Positions 56,801-64,000 of a DNA stretch of 64,000 bases are shown one piece after another (the first letter of the stretch is position 1; each line of letters opens with the position of its first letter). Origin of the DNA: Phialocephala subalpina (lineage: Eukaryota > Ascomycota > Leotiomycetes > Helotiales > Mollisiaceae). The translations under genes were made by a program, and so were the position numbers. The notes beneath the pieces were generated by a model, which was not told the origin of the DNA, searched no databases, and was given only the letters and a program-made list of their open reading frames with translations. The stretch lies in NCBI GenBank assembly GCA_900073065.1, contig FJOG01000008.1:287631-351630 (forward strand), written 5' to 3'.

Positions 56801-57723
56801 AATTTTCAATTGCTGAAATGGATTCCCACTTGCACATTGCAGACAGTTGCCTTGCGTATCATTTGCATCTGAGTCAATCCCTGTTAGTAACAGGAGAGCA
56901 GTCTGCAAACTTTCCGCTCTGGGAATATGTTGCTAAACACTGGTTCCGCCATCTAGACAAAGTGAAGTTCAAATTGTGGCCACCGCCCTTGGCTGGCCGC
57001 ATCTCCCAAGCGCTCTCACCGAAATCTCAGAGCTTATTGAACCTGGTCTGGATCGCCGATCCCCACAATCGCGCCTATATCAATAATGTTAAATGGGGCG
57101 AGAGGTCTTGGGATGAGCTTTATACGCCTCTCTATTACGCCGCGATACTGAATGCTTTTGAGGTCGTCCAATTTCTCTTAGAGAAAGGGTGTGATATCGA
57201 GGAGCGGTCACCGGGACCTAAAGACCATCAATCTGCATTGTATGGCGCCGCCTATTTTGGACGCCAGAATATGGTGCGGGCTTTACTTGATGCTGGAGCC
57301 GATATTAATGCAAAAAGTGGTAGATATGGAGATGCGTTACATGTAGCTGTGTTCATGGGGGACAGAGACATAGTATACCTCTTGCTGGACCGTGGTGCAG
57401 ATATCAACGCAGAGTGTGGGATTTTCGGAACCCCATTAGAGACCGCAGTTGTGCGCAGTGAGATGGAGATTGCGCTATTGCTTCTTTGCGTGGGCGCCAA
57501 GGAAAACATAAGGGGTATGGATCGGAAGGGCCTCAAAGAGCAAGGCAAATACTGGACACTTAGTGAGCTAAAAGATTTTGAATGGCATCTCGAACGGATG
57601 GTTGCCACGAAAACTAGGGATCTACACGAAGGATTGCAGACGAAATGGAAAGAACGACCCCAGGGGGAAGCGATAGTTGCTAAGTTACAAGAGTTTATGC
57701 GACTTGTTGGAACTTCTTCTTAG
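53880..57723 (+). CDS. NACHT-ankyrin STAND protein (fungal NLR)
   Basis: Six exons (53880-54659, 54739-55144, 55216-55437, 55492-55516, 55592-56209, 56373-57723) give 1133 aa with all phases closed. A Lys-rich head (KPKWWSWKAKRKQKKKG) and a Thr/Ser/Pro-rich linker with PTPAPAPAS lead to a helical N-terminal domain of the NWD/NACHT_N type (RELWNEAYEALKVIDDSL onward, about 140-440). The NACHT has Walker A WLNGKAGAGKS (split by an intron; the 25-nt exon carries most of the P-loop) and Walker B VFLVIDGLDEC (about 566-577). TSRR and QALEDLPEGLDETYERIL are typical. The C-terminus has three to four ankyrin repeats (TPLYYAAILNAFEVVQFLLE; SALYGAAYFGRQNMVRALLD). Such proteins act as intracellular sensors, often in heterokaryon incompatibility. 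No lipase, HET or other death effector domain is obvious. Confidence 0.93.
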
Positions 57724-59228
57724 CTTATGGCAAGAAGGTCGGGTCAGATGACTACTGCAATATATACTACAATAGGCTGGTCGCCGCAAATTCGACTATC
57801 ACTTCCTCGAATTCTGTCGAGAGGTGCAACTGGTCGATGTGAGATGTATGAGCAAACTTCTGTTGGTATTCTTGATGCCGTTTATTCGAAGGGTAGGTCC
57901 TTATATTCAAGTCGCTTCTGGAAGCGAATGATCATAACGGACGGGTAGAGTCGCGGACCTTCGTCTGGATTCCGATTTCCGTGCCTATTATTGTCAGGGC
58001 CTACTCTTTTAAAAGCAGTTTTGTTGTCCGGCTGCAGCATAGAAATAAGTTTTCGTTTAGTAAGAAGAGGTATAGAAACCATTTTGTCGTCTACTTCTAT
58101 TGTTGTAAACATACTTCCCTGGCTCTTGAAGAATGGTTTACTTTGGTTGTTACCCAAATCCCCATCACTTATATATAGTCCATCTTCACTTGCCTTGGAC
58201 TTTCCTCCCCTTCCTCTGCTGCACTCCACCATCCACTGGAAATTAATTTATACCTGTACGATTTTGAAATGAGCCGTGTCGTCAAGTAAGTTTGCTTATC
58301 GCAAGGCGTGAGGTTCGTCAACCCCGCACTAACCCTGCAGCCATCCCTGCCTCGGGCCGCCTCGACCTTTCCATCCGCAGAGGTCTGATCTGGTTCTCAA
58401 GCATCAAATCATTCCTGTTGGGACGAACGAAACCTGCAGTGAGGATCTGTTTGTGGATGACGACTTCCGAACTCAAAGCACGCCCGGATGAACCCTTCCA
58501 TTTGGCTCGTGCACTGCGGACCTTTCTCACACATCACATCTCCGCTTCACTTCACAATCCTCCCACCACCCCATTCACATTCCCGTAATAAGGACATTCA
58601 CAGCACGAATTCGCGCAACATTGTAACTGCATACATCCTCAATATCACCATCACCATCATCATCATCTCTGTCCTCTATCCTCTCATGCTTACGTATCTG
58701 TTCTTCCTTTTTTTGTTCTTTTCTTTGATGAACAAGACGGGTGAACATTACTGAACAAGATCTGCTCTTGCACTGGAGGGGCCTGGAGGTGGGGGGACGA
58801 AGTGCCTCCATAACTAGAGATGCCATTCGAGATCTTTACGCGGGGTGACAGCTCGCTAAGCACGATCACTACTTTTCCTTGCTGGACGATGCAGTCAGAA
58901 TGCGGGGTTGGATGAAGTGAAACCAAGATGCACCAATCAAGGAATCATATTTAACTGCCTTCCATATCAAGACCAGCGATTATGGACTGGATTCGGGGGT
59001 TTCATTACACGCAGTGGCGACTTCTTCCCCTCAACCGGGACAGCTTATCTCGGTATCAAATCAATTCCCATGGCCAAGTGCTTGCTTGAAAGTTTATCTA
59101 TGAGTTTATCTATGTCCTCTCGGCGGCCTCTTTTTGTTTTTAAATTCTTCTTTACTACCCTTTTCCGTCTCCCCCTGGGCCATTCCGAAGACAGTAGAAG
59201 CTAAGATGAGGAACTACATGGCAGCAGG
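57724..59228. other. 1.5-kb intergenic stretch with one copy of a direct repeat
   Basis: No supported gene. It contains repeat copy A (58326-58431) and a CT-rich region before the Jen-like gene. Confidence 0.45.
58326..58431 (+). repeat. Diverged direct repeat, copy A
   Basis: Shares CACTAACCC, CATCCCTGC, TCGGGCC, TTTCCATC, TCAAGCATCAAATCA and GGGACGAAC in order with 61346-61440. Copy A has 7 extra bases in the middle (TGATCTGGT region). It lies about 0.8 kb upstream of the Jen-like gene. Confidence 0.7.
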
Positions 59229-61095
59229 ATGGTTCTAGTATTGCTTCGCAATCGTCTTTACTTAGGCGCCACTAACAATGGCAATAGTTCGCCATCCCAA
59301 ATCGGCAGATACCTCTTGACACGTCCATCCAGTCTCAAACCTCCATTGACGAAGCTCAAAAATCCGATCACTATCCTCAGACAGCTGGATAAGCATCAAT
59401 GGCTGATGTTCTGGGCTGGTTTTTTGGGCTGGACATGGGACGCCTTTGATTTCTTCACCGTTTCATTGAATGTCACCGATATTGCTAAGGATTTTGGAAC
59501 ATCTAAAGCAAATGTTTCTTGGGTAAGACCCCAAACTTAGCATTCAAAACTGATGGGAGACTAACAAGATATTGTAGGGAATTGTATGTCGATTATTCTA
59601 GTTATCATTAAGTTCTATAGCTAACTAAGCTGAGACTGTCACATTGATGCTTCGATCGGTAGGAGCATTGATCTTTGGCACAATCGCAGACCGATATGGT
59701 AGAAAATGGCCTATGATCGTGTGCTTATTTCTCTTCATCATCCTCGAGTTGGCGACTGGCTTTTGCAACACGCTTTCTCAATTCCTTGCCGTTCGCTCGT
59801 TATACGGCATTGCAATGGGCGGTAGGTTATCCACTCTACCTTGGGACACCGCAGACTAACAGATAATCTCGTAGGTCTCTTCGGACCAGCAGCAGCTACA
59901 GCCCTAGAGGACCTGCCTTACGAAGCGCGTGGTATACTCTCAGGCCTGTTTGAGCAAGGCTACGCGACAGGATACCTCCTCGCAGCAATCTTCTATCGTG
60001 CTCTCGTGCCAACAACCTCCCATGGCTGGAGGAGCTTATTCTGGTTTGGTGCCGGACCACCGATCTTAATCATTGCCTATCGCTGGTCTCTGCCTGAGAC
60101 AAATGCGTTTCTCGTTGCTAAGGCCGAACGCGAGTGTCGAGAGAAGATGATCACGGACGATGAAACCGACACCACAACCGCAGTTGGACTGAGGGCATTC
60201 GCGAAACAGGCACGGAAGGGATTCGCTGACAATGTAAGTGCTTCCAACGTCCACTTCCTCTGGATCATAATGATCTGACGTGCTGCAGTGGTTTCTCTTC
60301 ATCTACATGGTAGTCCTCATGTCCGGCTTCAACGCCACCTCACATGGCAGCCAAGACTTCTACCCGACTTTCTTGCAATCCCAACTCAGCATGTCCCCTA
60401 CCGACGTAACCGTAATAACCGTCGTCGGCCAAATAGGTGCCCTAATCGGCGCCTGCATCATCGGCTACATCAGCACATTCGCTGGCCGCCGTCTAACAAT
60501 GATGACAGCCGCCGTCTTCGGTGGCGCCATTCTACCAGCCTACGTACTCCCCCGCAACCTCTCCCTGATCGCAAGCGCTTTCTTCGAGCAATTCTTCGTC
60601 GGTGGAATCTGGGGCCCGATCCCCATCCACTTACTCGAACTCTCGCCTCCCGCCCTCCGCTCTCTACTCATAGGCTTCACGTACCAGCTCGGCAACCTCG
60701 CTTCTTCCGCTTCAGCCACCATACAAGCGATCATCGCAGAACGGTATCCCCTGCCACCGAGCGCGAGTGGGGATACCAGATATGATTATGGGAAGGTGAT
60801 AGGGATTTTCATGGGTGCGGTTTGGGCATATGATTTCTTCTGGCTGTTCTGGGGCCCGGAGATGAAGCAGTGGGAGAGGGATGAGGAAGCGGAACGCGCG
60901 ATGCAGTATGAGAGGTTGAGGATGGAGGGGTTGTCTTTGCAGGAGATTGGGGAGAAGAGGGCTAGGGAACATGTTCTTGGGAAGGTGGAGGGGGTTTGGC
61001 GCCGCAGAATACGAGGGCGGGTGGCGTGGAGGGTGGTGAAGGTAGAGAGAAGGGTGGTGAGGGCGTGGCGGAACATTTCGAAGGTGTTTGAGTGA
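59229..61095 (+). CDS. JEN1: Jen1/SHS-type monocarboxylate:H+ symporter
   Basis: A plasma-membrane importer of lactate, pyruvate or related short carboxylates. Exons 59229-59522, 59578-59583 (6 nt), 59635-59821, 59875-60233 and 60289-61095 give 550 aa. GWTWDAFDFFTVSLNVTDIA, FGTIADRYGRKWP and ALEDLPYEARGILSG are family marks. The Jen substrate-site motif N-x-x-[ST]-H-x-[ST]-Q-D-x-x-x-T is exact (N297ATSHGSQDFYPT). The microexon GGAATT adds the Gly-Ile of the conserved WGIT segment; without it the conserved WGITVTLMLRSVGA cannot be read. The C-terminal tail is long and basic. The gene is followed by a quinate permease gene in the same orientation. Confidence 0.93.
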
Positions 61096-61345
61096 GATGG
61101 GTGGCATTGGAGTGGTCGTTTAAGTAAACGAGACGTGGATCAGTAACAAATTAGTATATCCTTTCTGTATATGCTATAGTCACAACATGGATATTACGAA
61201 CATGAAGCTTTTCAGCTAGATGCGTGCCACCTTTTCTACCCAGAACTCTGCTCCTATTCCGTGAATTGTACTCTTTTCCCAACGCTACCACATTACAAAA
61301 CCGAGTCTCAAATTTGGAAATAGCACTCACGTGACAGGCGAGACC

Positions 61346-61440
61346 GCCACTAACCCCACACTCATCCCTGCATCGGGCCTCAAGATTTTCCATCTGCAGG
61401 GTCTCCTCAAGCATCAAATCACGACTGATGGGACGAACCA
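61346..61440 (+). repeat. Diverged direct repeat, copy B
   Basis: Partner of 58326-58431, same orientation, about 1 kb upstream of the quinate permease gene. Confidence 0.7.
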
Positions 61441-62307
61441 GATGGATTCTGGTTGTAGATGGCAAGGCTGATTTGCAGGTCGAGATCTCGGGACCGAAGC
61501 TGGTTGGGGATGTTGATGGGCCGTCCTTCATCCGATGAGAATCAAAAGTCAAATCGCATTTAGCTGTAGAGACTTTATGTGAGCTTCCGGTGAAGCCCGA
61601 GTTTCGAACAGAGGTTTGCTGACATCCTCGGGAACCCTACATAGATGTCGATTTGATATCGATAAGTGGACGAAGAGTGGAAGGCATTTATGTGTGGCTT
61701 GAGAGCTGTGGCTGAGACTCAGCACGTGGCTCATAAGTTTTCCTCGACTTCTCGGCTGCCGTAGAACCTTAACTTCAAATGATCCAGCCTCGCCAGCCAC
61801 CAATCTTACTTTTTTCCTCTCTGACTCGCGTCCTCCTGCTCCCAACAACCACCACCAGAACGCGCAACTGGACAACTTGGACCCCGATCGGTTAAAGTCT
61901 CATGCACCTGGCTGGGTCTCCAAAAGCAAGCCAACTCGGCCAATCATCCCCTAGATTCGAGTCTCGACCACTGTCATTCGCTCCAGCCCTGCGGGGACGA
62001 GAACGACTTGGCCTGTTTCGGGGCGACCGGACAGGGACCCGCCCCCGGATTTTGGCCCTGAACTGAAAGCTGCCAAATGCCCGGGACGAGCAGCGAATGA
62101 GACAGCAGGTGGACGGTGACCAGAGGGACCAGAGTGGAACGGATAAAGATTTTGCCATCGGTGTGCCAGCTGGTGGGGAAAACCATCGACTAGATGATCG
62201 GGCCCAGAGCTGGAGTTAGGGGGATGGAGATTTCGAGCGGATGAATGATTATCTTCCCCATACCCCAGATCCAAACATAAGAGCTTGGGATTCCTGGAGT
62301 TCTGGGA

Positions 62308-62377
62308 TCGACAGCTCAAGCATCTTGACAGCTCTTGACAGCTTCTTGACAGCTCTCGACAAGCTCTCGACAGCTTC
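62308..62377 (+). repeat. Short tandem repeats T[TC]GACAGCT
   Basis: Six copies of a 10-14 nt unit (TCGACAGCTC, TTGACAGCTC, TTGACAGCTTC, TTGACAGCTC, TCGACAAGCTC, TCGACAGCTTC) lie 43-112 bp before ATG 62420. They fall in the core promoter or 5' UTR. Confidence 0.75.
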
Positions 62378-62419
62378 TTATCCATTTTTCAGAGTCATCC
62401 AGATCAACAAGATTCCAAG

Positions 62420-64000
62420 ATGGGTCTCTTCACCAAGGTCGAGGACAGGCCGACGCCTCCCAGTGTCTACAACTGGCGAGTCTATGCTTGCTCTATGCTT
62501 GCTGGTTCGGCAGCTATCATGATTGGGTACGTACCGCTGGAAGACTTCAAGCAGAACGATGCTGATGGATGGATAGTTATGACAGCGCTTTCATCGGCAC
62601 CACACTGGCCCTCCCATCCTTCAAGGATGAATTCCACTTCAACACACTCTCGACATCGGCAATCAACCTCCTCAGCGCCAATATCGTCTCATGCTACCAG
62701 GCTGGTGCATTCTTCGGCGCCATCTTTGCGTATGTCGCGGCTTTTTCAATGGGTCGAACCTCGGGTATGACTGTCTTTTCTGCCATCTTCACACTTGGCG
62801 CTGGTCTTATGCTTGGTGCCAATGGCGACAGAGGATTGGGACTCATCTACGCTGGTCGTGTCTTGGCTGGTATCGGTGTCGGTGGAGCTTCCAACTTAGC
62901 TCCTATCTACATTTCTGAGATTTCACCTCCTGCTATTCGAGGACGCCTTGTTTGCATGTTTGAATTGGGATGGCAAATTGGTGGCTTGGTTGGATTCTGG
63001 ATTAATGTAAGCATTCATGGGAACATGGGAAATGCATGATACTAACAGTTCATAGTACGGAGTCTCTCTCCACGTTAAGCCCGGACGCCCTCAATGGATC
63101 ATCCCCTTCGCCGTCCAACTCATCCCCTCCGGCATGCTCTTCGTCGGCTCCTTCTGGCTCCGCGAAAGCCCCCGCTGGTTGATGACAAAAGGCAAGCGCG
63201 AGCAGGCAATCAAGAATTTATGCTGGATCAGAGAGCTCCCCGAAGACGAAATCTATATCAAAGAAGAGGTCTACGCCATCGATCAGAACATCGAGCGACA
63301 AATGCAAGCTGGTGGTCTCGGATTCTGGCAACCGTTCAAGATCTTGGCTAGCAACAAGGCTATTCAGTGGAGATTCTTCCTCGGTGGCTCGCTCTTCTTC
63401 TGGCAGAACGCTACGGGTATTAATGCTATCAATTATTATTCCCCTACGGTGTTCAAGTCCATTGGTATTACAGGAACCAACACATCGCTCTTCACCACCG
63501 GACTCTTTGGTGTCGTCAAGACTGTCTTCACAATCGTCTACCTCGTCTTCCTCGTTGATCAATTCGGACGTCGCCGTCTGTTGATGATCGGTGCTATCGG
63601 TGGTTCGCTCTGCCTCTGGTATGTAGGAGGATATATCGCTGCCGCTGACCCCGCGGCGCATCCGACGAAGTCTCTCCCACCATCTGGTGTTTCGGCTGTC
63701 TTCTTCTTCTATCTCTGGACGGCGTTCTACTCTCCAACTTGGAACCCAACCCCTTGGGTTCTCAACTCTGAGATGTTCGATCAGAATGTCCGTACCTTGG
63801 CTCAAGCTTTCGCCGCAGCAAACAACTGGCTCTGGAACTTTTTGATTGCGAGATTCACGCCTCAGATGTTTGCTTCCATGGGATATGGGGTGTATTTCTT
63901 CTTCGCTTCGCTCTTGATTTGCTCTACTATTTTCGTGTACTTCCTTATTCCGGAAACCAAGAACATCCCACTTGAGGGTATCGATCGCTTGTTCGACAGA
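62420..64000 (+). CDS. qutD: Quinate permease (QutD/Qa-y type MFS), partial at right edge
   Basis: Exons 62420-62526, 62577-63006 and 63056 to the window end. The N-terminus MGLFTKVEDRPTPPSVYNWR and then GYDSAFIGTTLALPSF are near-diagnostic of fungal quinate permeases, as are ISANIVSCYQAGAFFGA-like, GANGDRGLGLIYAGRVLAG and LGWQIGGLVGFWINYG. LRESPRWLM, DQFGRRRLL and IPETKNIPLEGIDRLF are the general sugar-transporter marks. It should import quinate (and perhaps shikimate) with protons for the quinate catabolic pathway. The C-terminal tail lies beyond the window. Other qut/qa cluster genes are not seen to the left; they may lie to the right. Confidence 0.93.

Larger units (their letters stand above)
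61096..62419. other. Intergenic upstream of the quinate permease gene
   Basis: It holds repeat copy B (61346-61440) and the TYGACAGCT repeats just before the next gene. No gene is seen; short minus-strand frames at 61549-62385 lack motifs. Confidence 0.45.

Noticed and set aside
63218..63805. 195-codon minus-strand frame
   Set aside because: Antisense shadow of the well-supported quinate permease exon.
1..64000. tRNA, rRNA or CRISPR array
   Set aside because: No B-box/A-box pair with a cloverleaf, no rRNA-like block and no regularly spaced repeats were found by eye; a covariance-model scan would be needed to be certain for tRNAs.

Overview
This window looks like nuclear DNA of a filamentous ascomycete (Pezizomycotina). 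Genes are about 1-4 kb, lie on both strands, and are interrupted by many short introns (about 45-140 nt) with GT..AG ends and CTAAC/CTGAC-type branch sites. The content is typically fungal: a NACHT-ankyrin NLR, 2EXR and DUF6594 proteins, a Jen-type carboxylate permease, a QutD-type quinate permease, a GPI cupredoxin and GH1. I cannot fix the order or genus from sequence alone. No tRNA, rRNA or CRISPR array was recognised by eye.

Left part (1-16 kb): a Pro-rich CxxC/CxxC protein running off the left edge; a salicylate-hydroxylase-like FAD monooxygenase; a D-2-hydroxyacid (mandelate-type) dehydrogenase; a glutathione S-transferase; a decayed secreted/GPI protein gene; and a multipass membrane protein gene whose 3' part lies next to it on the opposite strand, as if a ~490-bp segment had been inverted. 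A low-complexity coiled-coil protein with four 39-nt repeats follows.

Middle part (16-44 kb): a cytochrome-b561-like membrane protein with a long repetitive ectodomain; a small three-exon protein; two tandem paralogous coiled-coil mini-genes; a membrane protein gene with an unresolved frame break; a 2EXR protein; a ~230-bp fold-back element; an F-box protein; a Thr-rich single-pass protein; a GPI cupredoxin; a pogo-like MITE; a DUF6594 protein; an unusual protein with a copper-regulator-type Cys motif and two retropepsin-like lobes; and a mitochondrial 1-Cys peroxiredoxin.

Right part (44-64 kb): mainly sugar and organic-acid uptake or use. A secreted GH1 beta-glucosidase is divergent from a bHLH regulator. 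A transaldolase is divergent from an MFS sugar transporter, and their shared intergenic region holds a cluster of CCTGTRCAGG palindromes. Then come an intact NACHT-ankyrin NLR, a Jen1-like carboxylate permease with a 6-nt microexon, and a quinate permease cut by the right edge. The two permease genes have related ~100-bp direct repeats upstream.

The best candidates for something undescribed are the two-lobed retropepsin/Cys-motif protein (39789-42299), the palindrome cluster between transaldolase and transporter, and the inversion-split membrane protein gene.
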